This document shows, one piece after another, positions 21,406-35,625 of a stretch of DNA of 64,000 nucleotides. The DNA lies in the NCBI GenBank assembly GCA_039519185.1, contig CM076854.1, positions 68,511,448 through 68,575,447 of the forward strand, read 5' to 3'. The position numbers were made by a program, and so were the translations under genes. The notes below the pieces were generated by a model. It was not told where the DNA came from. It made no database searches and was given only the letters and a program-made list of their open reading frames with translations. Each line of letters opens with the position of its first letter. Position 1 is the first letter of the stretch. This DNA comes from Astragalus membranaceus (Eukaryota > Streptophyta > Magnoliopsida > Fabales > Fabaceae).

Positions 21406-23582
21406 GTTTATCATTATATTTTAGATGATTTAATATTAAATTATGAAAATTGATTGATTTTATTTTTGATGACAAAAATTGATAGTGGTTAAATTTTTTG
21501 ACAATTACTATTGGTTAAATTGATTGATTTTATTTTTGATGACAAAAATTGAATGGTTTTAGTAGTTTTAATAGAGAGACTATAGTAAATAGTCGATTTT
21601 AGATTATTTATTTATTGATTTTAATATTAATTCAATTATTGATTCTTTTTAGAAAAAAATAATTTTGGAATTTTTTTAGAGGTATGATTTTTTTTGACAA
21701 TTGGTAGTGGTTAAATTAATTGGTTTTAGTAGTTTTAGTAGATTATATAAATTTAGTCAAAAAAAAGTAGATTATATAAATAGAAAAAAAATATTTTTTT
21801 AAAAAAAAAACTGACCATTTTTTATTTGGTGAGCGAAAAAAAACTGACCACGAACACACGTCAACTTTTGCTGACTGATTTGTTTTTGGTCAGATTTTGC
21901 TTTTTTTCTTCTGAAAAAGCTGTGAACTTTTTGTCTTTTAGCTGCGAAATTAACAAATTGCCCATAAAAATGGTCACGTGGCGATGTAGTAAAATATCTA
22001 AAAATACCAGATTGGCATTATGTGTTTGATTTGATTGATTACAAATTGTCGGTATAATTATTATTTTATATTTTTCTATTGAATTAGTATGTGTTGTTGG
22101 TATAGTTTCATAACTTTTGATTCATGAGAAGAAAATTTTACGTGTTTTTGGAAAAAATATATCAATTACTTGTCTTTATAATATGAAAAACTAACAATCT
22201 TTTAAACAATGTAACATTTTTATTTTAAAATTGAATTGTATTTAAAAAATGTGTAAAAATTGAGTGAGCCGGGCAAATACACAGGTATCTTGCTAGTTAA
22301 GTCCCTAAAGTTTATGTCAAATTGAAATTTCATGACCTCCTCTATTTTGATCAATTCAACACTGGTATGTCTTCAGTTTTCCTACGTTGACAACTTTTGG
22401 TATCAAAAAATACTAATTTTATCTTGTTATATTTTATATTTCATTTTGTGCAAGCAATAAAATTCAAATGAATAATGATGATATTAAAAAAGGTATTAAG
22501 GAAAAATAAATTTGACTTCAATAATCATATCGAATTATATATTTGCTAATCATTTTATATGAAATAAATTATTTATTAATTTTCAAAATATTCAATATCT
22601 CATTAAACATGATCGATTATAACAGCTATTAAATTTTTAATAGTTTTTTTATTACTGTGTTATTAGTGTGCAGTATTCATCAACATTGTCGATTACTAAT
22701 ATTCGTCAGGGATTTTAATATCCACGAGTTCCCGGCTTTGCCGGCCCATGTGGTTTTCCCCTCCCACCTATTAAATGTTTAATATAAAATATAATTTGTT
22801 AAATATTATAATAAATATGTTTACTTTTTATATGAACGATCAATTGTATTTTAGTCCCTAATGTCTATCTCCAATTGTAATTTCTTTTCACCTCATTCTT
22901 GATAAATTTAGCACCCAATTGTTTTTACTTTTCCTACGTGAACACTGTTAATATTTTTTTTGGTTTGGACCATCGCTGACTACCTACAAAATAACTCAAC
23001 GCTTTTAACGAAAGACTAATTTACGCTCGTGCTCAGGATTAAAATTCGCTTTGGCCAACACCGAGTTTGTCCACTGCGAGAATTGAACGGGAGCACCGGG
23101 TCGACCCCCGTGTCCTATGGTAGATTAAGCAACTAGGTCGACGGTGTTGGTAAAATTAAATTTAAAATGAATAGTGTCATTAAATACGGTATTCATTATT
23201 TTGACCATTCAAAATCTCATTATTATTATTATTATGACTATTCAAAATCTCATTAAATATAATTAATTATTACATATGTTAAATGTTGAATATTATAATA
23301 AATATGCTAATTTATATATAAATTATATTATATAATAAAATAAATGCAGTGTTCGAAACATCATATGCATATATAAATATTTAATATAAATAAATTCAAT
23401 TTTTATTGTTATTATCATTACTATTATTATTTTAACCATTCAATATCTCATTTAATATAATTCATTATTATAAATATAAAATGTTTAATATAAAATATCA
23501 TATGTTAAATATTATAATAAATACGTTCATATTTATATAAATACTCTTCTTGAGATCAAAATTCTCATAAAATATTAATCAT

Positions 23583-24068
23583 ATGTCATTTCGTTGTATT
23601 TCAAAGTTGTTGTGTTCTTCATTTTCGGTGAATGTTTTTTCCGTCCCCCCTACCTTTTTCCTTTTCAATTTGCAAAGACCTCCTTCAATAGTGATATTGT
23701 TCCATCGTCATATCAAATCAGCGAATCACCAAGTGAATATATGTTTGCCTAATAAGTACTTCTTCCATGAATTTTGGAGGAAGGTATCCAAAAAGCCGTT
23801 GGGGGATTTCATTATGGGGAAATCTAACTTTCACCGAGTTGCAGAAGTTTAAAATATTGTAACTCTGTCTGAGGCTTCGTTTGAAAATGTCGATGTTTTG
23901 CCCAGACTATTCTGCAATTCATGTATCCAACAAGCGAATGACTGTCAACATAGACCCACTCAAACAACTGAGACTAGAAATAGCTGTGTTTCACTAGCAG
24001 TTCACTCTGGGTTCAAAATTGTGGTCAAATCTAGCTCTTGTATGATGTACCTATATATATTGTTTTAA
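23583..24068 (+). pseudogene. Unidentified pseudo-ORF, copy 2
   Basis: It has the same length, frame and internal TAA as 2176-2661; one substitution falls in the last ten codons (an ATA Ile codon of copy 1 reads ATG Met here). The function is unknown. Retention of the frame between copies reflects recent duplication and is not by itself evidence of selection. Confidence 0.35.
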
Positions 24069-27000
24069 TGATAATAATAGTTATGGAGATATATAGTTCA
24101 TTACAAATAAAAAAAAAGCTTTTGGTTACCTATAATGGAAGCTTCTAATGGTTCAAATATTTGGTAAAATTTTTCTCTTGTATAATGTATCTATGTTGTT
24201 TTCATGTAAGAGTTATGGAGAACAGATCATTACAAATGAAGAAAAGCTTAGTTTTTTTTTGTAATTTTTTCTTTTTTGTGTATATTGTTACTTTATTTAA
24301 CAAATATTCTAATAAATCTCACTAGTTATGAAATTCCCATTTATGTTTTTTTATTTTTTATTTCTAATTTTTATACACGTTAAACCTTTAACAATTATTA
24401 TATCTATGAAAAACAAAATTTATGATTTCCTTTGTGTATCATCTCATGCATCACATACGAGTGTTTCCCAAATGGGTGATCCACAAAAATATTCGGCTAA
24501 ATTACAGTTTTTATCCCGTATCTTTCACTCATTTCTCGTTTTCATCTTTAAAAATATTCGTTTACGTCCATTATCTTTTAATAGTTAATTAAAATGGTCC
24601 TTCTGTTAATTAAATGTTCCTTCTAGATAGTGGCTTGGATAATTGGCAACGTAAGCAGTCGACTATAAAATTAGACCATTAAATTTTTTGTTTTTGCTGT
24701 TTATCTTTTTATCGTTGATTAAGATGGTCCTTTCGTTAAGTGGTTGTTAATTATCTTTAATTTTTTTCATTTTCGTCTTTTATCTTTTTTAAAATACTCA
24801 CTTACGTATCTTTTTATATATAATGTTTGTTAACGTTTTTTTATCTTTTCACAGTTAATTAAAATGGTCATTCCATTAGGTGTACGGTTAATTATAGATT
24901 ACATGAATAGTGATAACTAAAAAACAAATTACAAGTTTTAATCTAGCACTTGAAAAATGATAATTGAGTATCAAATTAAAAAAATTAAAATTAAAGTACT
25001 TTTAATTTGATAATAAACTGAAAATTGATAATTAAATATCAAATGGGTGATACACCAAAAAAAATGTAAGATGAATAATTAATATTTCTTTAATGCAAAA
25101 TTTTGAGTGAGAAACAATTAAAATATTGGGTTCACATATTGTGTTCTCACGATTTCGAATGTTAACCATGTAATTAGTGTGCCGAAAGTTTCTAATATAC
25201 AAATATACTATATTTTCCAAATTCCCGTTTGGTTCATAGCTATCAATAGTAAAAGTGATGCAAGAAGTAAAAAACCCAAACAAGGAACACTTAGTTGAAT
25301 TAACCAAGGAACCTGAGATATCTGAAAGCAATAATGAAGATGTAGAATCGTATGTGAAGAATAAGATTGTACCTCAATACCTTCTACATTATTAAATTTT
25401 TGGCATAATCCAATCTCATAAAATCGATTCAAAAAATAAGCAGTGTTTATTATTTATAATATTTTTTTAGGCATTATATCTTTGGACAATATGTGACTTG
25501 GGGTTTTTTCCAATGCACCCCTCATGCAAAATACTTTAGACATTGTGCGTGGATAATAATGGTAGTTTACCGATTTACATTGTAGTATAGGCTCTCTTTT
25601 CATTTAGATTTAGAACCCAACCCAACTTCAAAATCTTTTTGTGAGGCGAAGGGGTGTTCATTCTTTATTAACTCTTTTCAAGCCTTATCCCTTGTCTATG
25701 TAAGACGTGACAATTTCCCAATTTACATCCTCACTACTCTCACTTTGGAGAGTTAGTCTGTGTGTATAAGATTGTTGTTATAACTTATATACAAGACTAC
25801 AAAAAACATGCCCAGATTTTGATGCGAGTGAATTTACTCTTGAAAACCTAAAATTGTGTATCTATTTTCTTTAAAACAACAACTCTTCATGTGTCTAACC
25901 TATTAGCATGCTTTTATATAAAAGATTTTTCCATGCTTTTAACAGAACTGTTATATTTTAAAAGATCATCTCTCAATTGCAAAAGTCATAGAGCTAAAGT
26001 GATAGGATCTTACACATGTCCTATCGAAAGCAAAATAACACAAAGTCTTGAACGCTTGAGTAGCTTCTCTTCCGAGCCGCTACACTTTAAAATATCCTAT
26101 GCTTTGATTCATGCCCTGGACTTTTGTTCAACTGTAACCATTAGTAGACAGATTGTAATTTGTTATCATACAAAACAAAGAGTGTTTGACCTTAGTTCAA
26201 CAGTGACAATTTCCCAATTTACTCTTGAAAACCTAAAACTATGTATCTATTATTGTGCCTATTTTTTATTGGTCCATACGGGAGTTGTTTTCTTTCCATT
26301 ACACCCCTCACGCATAATACTATTAGGCATTGTGGGTCGATAATAATTTTAGTTGACTTATTATCGGTTTTAAGATAAGCTCTTGTATCATTTAGATTTT
26401 GAGCCAAGCCTAATCTCACAAATTCAGTCTATAATGTGAAGGGTGTCCATTATTTATAAAACTATTTTCAAGCCTTATCTCTACTGTATGTGAGATTTGA
26501 ATTTTCCCAATATAGATCCTCATTATTCTTGCTTTGGAACCTTTTCTGTGAGGAAAATGTTGTGGTTGATAATAGATACAAAAAACCTGCCTAAATTGGG
26601 ATGCAACATGATTTACATCTCGAAAACCTAAAACTGTGTAATTATTATTGTGACTATTTTTATTGTGAATAGACAAAAAAATACCGCCAATTTATGTGAG
26701 CGGATTAATAAGTGCTCAAACAACATGAAAAGAAAATTAGATTCTATTGGGCTAATCACGAATTACGTTACAAAAGTAGATTGATATGATGTGAAGAAAA
26801 GGAAAAATCTGGAATCCCAAGGTTGGGCTAGAGGATAGAAATTTGAAGGCTTTGAAGCTACTTGTTTTCTTATAAGATGATAGTCTCCTAAATAGATAGA
26901 GACAATGGTTGATAAGATGTAAGTCACTATTCTAAGAAGATATAACTGTATAGAAGACTTTAACTCGTGTATCTTCTTAGAAACAAGAATGTGTGAGAAG

Positions 27001-28966
27001 GTACTTTGTGTGTAAATATGTTTCATGTTTCTCACACCAGTGCTGATGTTTTGTGAGGTAAATGTTTGGTTAAGAAGATATAGGATGTTGTGGTGTTTAT
27101 GAGAGATAGATCAAGTATATTCAACTTGTAATTGTAAGAAGCCTTTCAAGGTGGTCTTCTTACAATAGTGTAGAAGAGGTTTTCTTTTAAAATCAGATCG
27201 AGTGCTATGATATATAAGCTATAAGAAAAACAGTAACGGACACACGAGAAGTATAGTGGTTCAACCTAATCGCCAAGGGCTACATCCACTCCTCACACCA
27301 AGTGAGTATTTCCACTATTTTCAAATAGCTTATACTTTACAAGCCAACAAGGCCTAAAGCACATGATAGTTTCTTCCACAGTCCTATTAACTATACCACT
27401 AGATTTCATCCACAGCTCAAGCTACTGTGATACCCCTTAAAAACATCTTAGGCATATTCACTAACATTTTCAGCAACCAATTCCTTGTTAGGAAGGCACT
27501 AACCCCTAAGAAACATCTTACGCATCTTCTCTAACAATCAAGCAACCAATGCCATGTTAGGAATGTACAACAATAAAGTATGGTTTGGGTTGTGTTTGGG
27601 AAATACAATAGCTTGGGTTGAAAGATGGTTTCTAACAAAATACAATCTCCACGACTATGAGCATGCTCAAAAATGTTCCCATAAAAAGTTTGAAGTGCAC
27701 TAAGTATGATTGAGAGAAGAGAAGTACTTCATAAGCTTCTTTAGAAGCACGAGAAGCTACTTTAGAAGCCATATGGTAGGAATTATTGACCCAAGCTTCT
27801 GACCAACTCTCACAACTTGAATGAGGTCTTCCATAAGGTATTTATCGAGGTTTTATCCCAAAAGAGTCGTTGGAAATAGTCTCCAAAGACAATGTAGCCG
27901 TTTCTAGCCGCTGGGAGAATTTGCAGCACTTTTCTATACTCTGCAGCAATTTACAGTTGTCTTGTACTTTCTGCATCATATATGACAGCAACTCACTTAG
28001 ACCTTCTGAACTCGATTTACACCATTTTGAAAGCTTCTTAAACTAATCTCATATCTTCTTAGGCTAATGTTAGCCTTCATATATAATTTATTCTAAGTGT
28101 TGAGAAGATATGACTATGTGACTTTTATGCTTAAGAAGCTTCTGATGTATCTTTTGAGAAGTTTTTGATACCGTGCTTTCTGAAGCTTCTGAGGCAGTCT
28201 TCTAATGCTTCCCTAAACCTTCTAAGCAATCTTCTGATGTATCCTTGAACCTTTTGAAGCCATCTTCCAATGTATTCTATGCTTGTGATACATAATAGCA
28301 CGTGTCTTCTTAAAGTTGCTGAAGCATCTTGATTTGGCTTATCTTATCATGAGAGGCTATCTGGATTGGGTCTTCTCATCTTGAGAAACTTCTTATTCTT
28401 ACCTTCTCATTGTTGCTATGCTTCTTGAAGAATCATCTTCTCACTTTGAGAAGCAATATCACTTGTGTTTTCTTTATCTAAGAAGCTTCTTACTACTACC
28501 AACTCTTCTTGAGGGGTTTCTTGAAGAAACAACTTCTCATTTTAAGAAATCACTATAGCTATCTTTTTATATCCATCTTCTCACGAGCTCTTGACCTTCA
28601 TTCTTCTCTTCGAAGGCATAAACATGCCTTCATATGATATGAGGCTTCTTGAGGTGAGTCTTTTTAACTTGTGAAGTCACTATAGCTTATGTCTTCTCAT
28701 CTTGGAAGATTCTTACTATACCCTACTCTTCTTGAGAGGCTTTTTGAAGATTGTCTTCACATTTGAGAATCCATTATAGCTGTCTTCATTCTTCTGTTTT
28801 CTTATGACCTCAAAGCATTTATACTTTTATTCTAAGGCATCAATTATGCCTTCTCATGTGTTGCTTTCTTAGCACACTGTCTTCTTGAGATTTCACAAAC
28901 GTGTAAAAGTTTGAATATTACTTTCTGAAAAAAAATTCAGAGTTTGCACAACAAGAAATTTGGACT

Positions 28967-29571
28967 AAAATTAAACTTAATCGTCCAACAACTCTTAGCT
29001 CATACCATAAAGGAAAGTTTTCCATTACATAGTCATCCATAAACTTCCCCATCTTTGGGGATAATCAAAATACGAGTTAATTTTCAAACTTTTAATCCAA
29101 AAATACAAGTATTTCAATCCTACAACATAAGGAGATACAACTTCTAACTTAAGACCATATAATGGTTCTTAACACATCCTTAATACATAGCAAAATATAT
29201 GACATGTTTCTCAAAGCATTCCCAATGAAACTTAAAAATAATTAAGCTCAAGAAGCTTCTCCATTTCCTTTGCTTTGTTGCTTTTCACCTGTCTATCTAA
29301 AAACACCACATAATAAAGAGTGAGATTTATAAAATCTCAGTGAGTTTCTCAACGGTGCCTCACTATACTTATACACACAGTTTCTTTTAGTTAATATTAC
29401 CCACGACGCCTTCCCCAAAGACATGCAGTCTTACATATTTTAATTACTACCATCCCCACGAGCGGGAAAACCTAACCCGATCATATCATATGAGTTCCAA
29501 TCATAGAGTCTTGGACGGTGATCATGAATTTCCCATTCAAGTGAGCCACATAATTCTTTAGTCCTTTTTAT

Positions 29572-29613
<42 letters not shown>

Positions 29614-30764
29614 TTATCCTCAGATATTCTCGATGAACGGATTTGGAGTGGAATTGGTACCCAGAGGAGTGAGAAAATTAAAATTTTAAAGTGCTGGAAC
29701 CGGAAGGGCGCACAGGTCGTGCGCTGGGGACGCACAGACAGTGTGTCCTTCGCAGTATAAGAATTTCAAAGTTTTCATCAAAAATTATGTTCCACTATCA
29801 ACATTTTCCAAACACCAATCCAATCAACAAGTATTACCAATTTCAACACAATGGAAATAAAAAACAACTCAAAATTCTCAAAAACAGAGTTTCAACTTAT
29901 AAATTAAGTCCAAACTCATAAAATCAAGTAGGTTTCAAGTACACAAGGAGTCAAACCTCAAAATTTGTTAAATGGGGAGAAAGGGAAACTCATATTGACA
30001 AAGGGATAGCACAATACACAAGTTGAACACTTCAAATACACCAACAATCAACTCCATCAGCTCCTCTCACTCGAATTAGCTCCCAAAAGCTCCCAAATCA
30101 CTTCAAATTCTGGTCCCTACTTTTCAAACTCCTACTAGCTAAACCCCAAAAACACATGCAATCTTAAAATCAACTTTTGCAACTTCCAAAACCCACATGC
30201 AAGGTGATTTTCTAACTCAAAGTAGATGGTGATGAAATTTCAGAAAATATCGTAGCTCAAGTACTGTCCTTAAGAACTCGAAAATGGAGGAAAGAGGAAG
30301 GATAAGGATGGAATGAACTTCTAATGTGAAGAATGAACTTTAGGATGAAAGGAAATCAAGTGAGAGATGATACATTGTGAATGAAACTCTCCTCTCCTCT
30401 CTTCTTTCTCTCCTTCGAAACCCTCTCTCTATTTCTCACTAACAAGCTTTTCAAATGAAGTGTGTGTGTGTTTTGGTTTCAGCTGAGTATAAAGGGGAAA
30501 GGATTTGGTTTAATGAGAGTTGTTTTAAAACAAGGAGGAAATTCCAATAATGCCCCTCCTCTAAAACTACCTTTACCCATAAAACTTTAATAAATCATAG
30601 AATTACGAATCATTCACAAACACACAATTTGCTTATCGAAAAAAAAAACACACAATTTAATCAACTCACAATCATTTCCACAAGTCACAAACAACTATGT
30701 TTAGTTATATATTGAAATAATTCACACAATCATTAAAAGTAATTAAAATTACTTTGGGTGTTAC
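28967..30764 (-). mobile_element. Solo-LTR-like segment, minus strand, copy 2
   Basis: This is the counterpart of 12831-14609 with the TGTAACACCC terminus at 30764 and a longer TA microsatellite at 29575-29610. In copy 3 only 51230-52238 remains, after a 557-bp internal deletion and loss of the terminus. Confidence 0.45.
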
Positions 30765-31251
30765 ACGTAGCGCTATTTGGACTTTGCGTGCTCGCATTCC
30801 TCATCCTTGTATAAATAGGGGTGAACTTTCCTCATTTATACTTTTGCAAAGAAGTTGCTCCGTGTCTCACTCTTTATTTTTGTTTTATCATTTCCTCCCT
30901 CCCTCGGTTGTTCGTTCTATAGCTATTTCTTAAGTTAGACGTCGGCCGGTCCTTTTGTAGCAAGGTCCTGCTATTTCGTGCGGGATATTTTTAGGAGGAA
31001 GGGGTTTGCATTTCTTCGTTATCCCTAGTAAACTCCTTTTGTTTAATAGATAACATTAAATATATTATTTATTAATTTTCAATTGTAATACGTTCACTAT
31101 TTCTTGTCCCCTCATTCTTGATAAATTAAGCTCCCACGTGTTTAGGTCAACACCCGATGTAAAAAATATTAATTTTATTTTTTTAAATTTAAATTTTACT
31201 TTGTCTAAGTATAAAAATTAGAATGACAAGTGATATTATATAAAATATTCC

Positions 31252-31300
<49 letters not shown>

Positions 31301-31660
31301 ATTATCATAATGACCATTCAAAATCTTATTAAATATTATTCATTATTACATATGTTAAATGTTTAATATAAAATATCATATATTAATTATAATAATAAAT
31401 ATGTTTATATTTAAATAAATTCAATTGTATGAGAAAATAAATGTAGTGTTTAAAACATCCATATAAAAATGTTTAATACAATTAATTAATAAATCGTAAA
31501 TATAATTCACTATTAAAGATATTAAATGTTTAGTAAAAATATATCATCTGTTAAATATTATAATAAATATTATCATATTTATATAAATTCAACTTTTTTG
31601 GTCAAAAACTAAATAAATTCAATTTTATGATAAAATAAATACAGTGTTTGAAACATCAAA

Positions 31661-31705
<45 letters not shown>

Positions 31706-31861
31706 AATAAATTCAATTATTATTGTCATTATTATTATAATTATAATTATAATAAATATGTTCATATCTAAATAAATTCAATTTTTTGAGAAAATAAATG
31801 CAGTGCTAGAAACATCAAATGTTTATAAATACTCTTCATTAGATCAAAATTCTTATAAAAC

Positions 31862-32176
31862 ATGAATCATCCTGAATGTCATTTCGTTGTATTTGAGAGT
31901 TGTTGTGTTCTTTATTTTCAATCAATGTTTTTCATCTCCCCCGCCATTTTCCTCTTCCATTTGCAAAGACCATCTTCAAAAGTGATATTGCTCAATAATC
32001 GTATCAGATCAACGAATCACCAAATGAATATATGTTTGCATAGTAAGTACTTCTTTCACGAAATCGAACTCTGCCTGAGGCTTTGTTTAAAGATTTCAAT
32101 GTCGTGTCTCGACTATTATGCAATTCATGTATCCAAGAAGTGGAGGACTGTCAACATAACCCACTCAAACAACTAA
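31862..32176 (+). pseudogene. Unidentified pseudo-ORF, diverged short form (B-half, copy 2)
   Basis: The 104-codon frame is the same as at 15731-16045, without visible protein differences. It is a decayed paralogue of the A-half frame. Confidence 0.3.
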
Positions 32177-34485
32177 TACTAGCAATAATTGTGTTTCACT
32201 AGAAGTTCACTCTGGGTTCAAAATTGTGGTCAAATCTAGCTCTTGTATAATATACAGCTATATTGTTTTCATGATAATAGTTATGGACATATTCATTACA
32301 AATGAAAAAAAAAGCTTAGTTGTCTAGTTATAATGAAAGCTTCTAGTGGTTCAAAATTATGATCAAATTTAGCATTGTATAATGTAGCTATGGTGTTTTC
32401 ATGATAAGAGTTATGGATAAAAGTTCAATACAAATGAAGAAAAGCTTAGTTCTTTTTGTAATTTTTTTGTTTTTTTTTTGTATATTGTTACTTTATTTAA
32501 CAAATATTCTAATAAATCTCACTAGCTATGAAATTCCCATTTATGTTTTTTTATTTATTTCTAATTTTTAATCACGTTAAACCTTTAACCATTATTATAT
32601 CTATGAAAATCAAATCTATGATTGCCTTTGTGTATCAACTCATGCATCACACACGAGTGTTTTCCAAATGGGTCATATATACACACAAAAAGTTGGCTAA
32701 AATACACTTTTTGTCCCTTGTCTTTCACTCATTTCTTCATGTTTAAAAATGTTTGTTTACGTCCTTTATCTTTTCAAAGTTAATTAAAATAGTCATTCTG
32801 TTAACTAAATGTTTCTTCTAGATAGTGGCTTGGATAATTGGCAACGTAAGCAGCCGATTATAATATTAGACCATTAAATATTTTTTTCGTCGTTTATCTG
32901 TTTAAAATGTTTGTTTATTTCCTTTATGTTTTTTAAAATGTTCGTTTACGTCTTTTATCTTTTTATAGTTGATTAAGATGGTCCTTTGGTTAAGTGGTTG
33001 TTAATTATCTATAGTTTTTTTCATTTTTGCCTTTTATATTTTTTAAAATACTCATTTACGTTCTTTATCTTTTTAAAAATGTTTGTTAACGTCCTTTATT
33101 TTCACAGTTAATTAAAATGGTTGTTTCCTTAGTTGTTCGGTTAATTATAGATTACAAGAATAGTGATAACTGCAAAACAAATTAAAAGTGTTAATATAGC
33201 AAAAATGAAAAAAATTAAAGTAGTTTTAATTTGATAATATAGAAACTGAAAATTGATAATTGAATATCAAATGGGTGATACACCAAAAGAAAAATGTAAG
33301 ATGAATATTTAATATTTCTTTAATGCAAAATTTTGAGTGAGAAACAATTAAAATATTGGGTTCGTAGATTGTGTTCTCACGATTTCGAATCTTGTTAACC
33401 ATGTAAGGCTGTCGAAAGTTTCTAATATACAAATATACTTTCTTTTCCAAATTCCCGTTGGATCATAGCTATCAATAGTAAAAGCGAAGCAAGAAGTGGA
33501 AAACCCAAACAAGGAACACTTAGTTGAATCAACCAAGGAACCTGAGATAACTAAAAGCAAAAATGAAGATGTAGAATCGTATGTGAAGAATAGGATTGTA
33601 CCTCAATATCTTCTACATTATTATATTTTTGGCATAATCCAATCTCATAAAATCGATTCATAAAATAAGCAGTGTTTATTATTTATAATATTTTTTTAGG
33701 CATTTTATCTTTGAACAATATATGACTTGGGTTTTTTCCAATCTACCCTTCATGCAAAATACTTTAAACATTGTGCATGGATAATAATGGTAGTTTACCG
33801 ATTTACATTGTAGTACAGGCTCTCTTATCATTTAGATTTAGAACCCAACCCAACTTCAAAATCTTTTTGTGAGGCAAATGGGTGTTCATTCTTTATTAAC
33901 TCTTTTCGAGCCTTATCCCTTGTCTATGTAAGACCTGACAATTTCCCAATTTACATCCTCACTACTCTCACTTTGGAGAGTTTGTCTGTATGTATAAGAT
34001 TGTTGCTATAGCTTATATACAAGACTACAAACCTGCCTAGATTTTGATGCGAGTGAATTTACTCTTGAAAACCTAAAATTGTGTATCTATTATTGTGCGT
34101 ATTTTTTATTGGTCCATATAGGAGTTGTTTTCTTTCCATTACACCCCTCACACATAATACTATTAAGCATTGTGCATCAATAATAATTTTAGTTGACTTA
34201 TTATCGTTTTTAAGATAAGCACTCGTATCATTTAGATTTTGAGTCAAGCCTAATCTTACAAATTCAGTCTATAATGTGAGATTCGAAGTTTCCCATTATA
34301 GATCCTCACTATTCTTGCTTTGGAACCTTTTCTGTTACGAAGATGTTGTGGTTGATAACATATATACAAGAGTACAAAAACTAAACCTGCCTAAATTGGG
34401 ATGCGAGTGATTTTCATCTTGAAAACCTAAAACTGTGTAATTATTATTGTGACTATTCTTTTCTGTGAATAGACAAAAAATACTT

Positions 34486-35512
34486 CACTACGCCAAAAGT
34501 GTGAAAAAAGAGCGCACCCATTAGTAGGGCTTCCAAAAAAAACGCTACTGAAGGTGGAAACAGCTAACTAAATGAGTAGTGTTTTTTTAAAAAGCGCTAC
34601 TTATAGCAAAAACATGCATAACCATCTGTAGCGCTTTCTACAAAAACGCTACGCATTAGAAAATACGCTACTAAGATCAATAGCGCTTTCAGCCAAAAGG
34701 CTACCCATTGCGATAACACGGTAAACCCATCTGTAGCGCTTTTTAGAAAACGCTACCCATTGCAAAACACGCTAATCCAATATGTAGCGCTTTCTCCCAA
34801 AACGCTACCCATTGCGAAACACGCTAACACTATTCGTAGCGCTTTGGTGAAAACGCTACCCATGGCCCTTGGTGAAAACACGCTAATCCCTCGCGTTCTG
34901 CCTCTCTCTCTCTCTCTCTCTCTCGTTCACCACTCTCTCATTCCAGAAACAACAACGCACTTCCCAACCCAAACCCAAAAACAACAACGCACTTGGTGTA
35001 CATGTCCAGGGAAATGGATTTGAAATTTGTAATCTAAAAGGAAGAATAAACAAAAACAAAAAAAATCTTGAAAAAAAACAGCAAAAGGTAGCGTTTTATA
35101 GGAAAAGTGCTACTCATTTTAATTAAAATTTAAGAGAATTAGTAGCGCTTTTAATAAAAGCGCTACTCAATCCCTTAGCACCTTTTAGGAATAGGTAGCA
35201 TTTTTTAGGAAAAGCGCTACCCATGCTTTCAGCACCTTTTAGAATGGGTAGCGTTTCTTAGTGAAAGCGCTACCTATTCTCTTAGCGCCTTTTGGGAACG
35301 AGTAGCGATTTTACTAAAAAGGGCTACCAATTCCTAAGAGGCACTAAGGGAATTCGTAGTGTTTTTACTGAAAGAGCTACTCATTCCCTTAGCATCTTTT
35401 GGAAATGGGTAGCGCTTTAGGGGAGTGGAGTCAGTAGCGCCAAGATTAGTAGCGCTCGAAAGCGCTACGTATGCTCAAAAAAAGCGCTACCTATTCCAAA
35501 TATGTTATAGTG
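34486..35512 (+). mobile_element. Non-autonomous CACTA element, copy 2
   Basis: The same element at the same place in the B-half of copy 2 (1027 bp). It differs by a few bases; for example, one AGCGCT core intact here is AGAGCT in copy 1, while others have decayed only here. Insertion therefore predates the unit duplication. Confidence 0.8.
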
Positions 35513-35625
35513 CCTACAATTTATGTGAGCGGATTAATAAGTTCTCAAACAACATGAAAAGGAAAATAGTTTCTATTGGATTAAGCACGAATTACGTTAC
35601 AAAAATAGTTTTTTCTTATAAGCAA

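Larger units (their letters stand above)
1..21408 (+). repeat. Macro-tandem repeat, copy 1 (about 16.1 kb unit plus 5.3 kb insertion)
   Basis: The first bases of the window recur at 21409 and 37532 and stay collinear for the whole unit, with only scattered substitutions, short indels and microsatellite length changes. Relative to copy 2 this copy has one large extra block, the chromovirus at 3650-8914. Order within the unit: AT-rich leader, A-half (about 1470-10730), CTTCT-rich spacer, minus-strand LTR-like segment, B-half (about 14930-19490), LTR-like segment, copia 3' fragment, Helitron-like end, 12-bp minisatellite. The window start is not a natural boundary, so the choice of unit start is arbitrary. 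High similarity implies recent amplification or gene conversion. Confidence 0.93.
31075..35620 (+). repeat. B-half of the unit, copy 2
   Basis: It is near-identical to 14930-19490 apart from simple-repeat lengths and point changes, and carries its own copy of the CACTA element at 34486-35512. No B-half follows copy 3 or copy 4, because the deletion ending near 52315 removed it. Confidence 0.8.

Noticed and set aside
21097..21414. Repetitive frames on both strands over the 12-bp minisatellite
   Set aside because: The period is a multiple of three, so any stop-free unit gives long frames; composition is purely repeat-driven.
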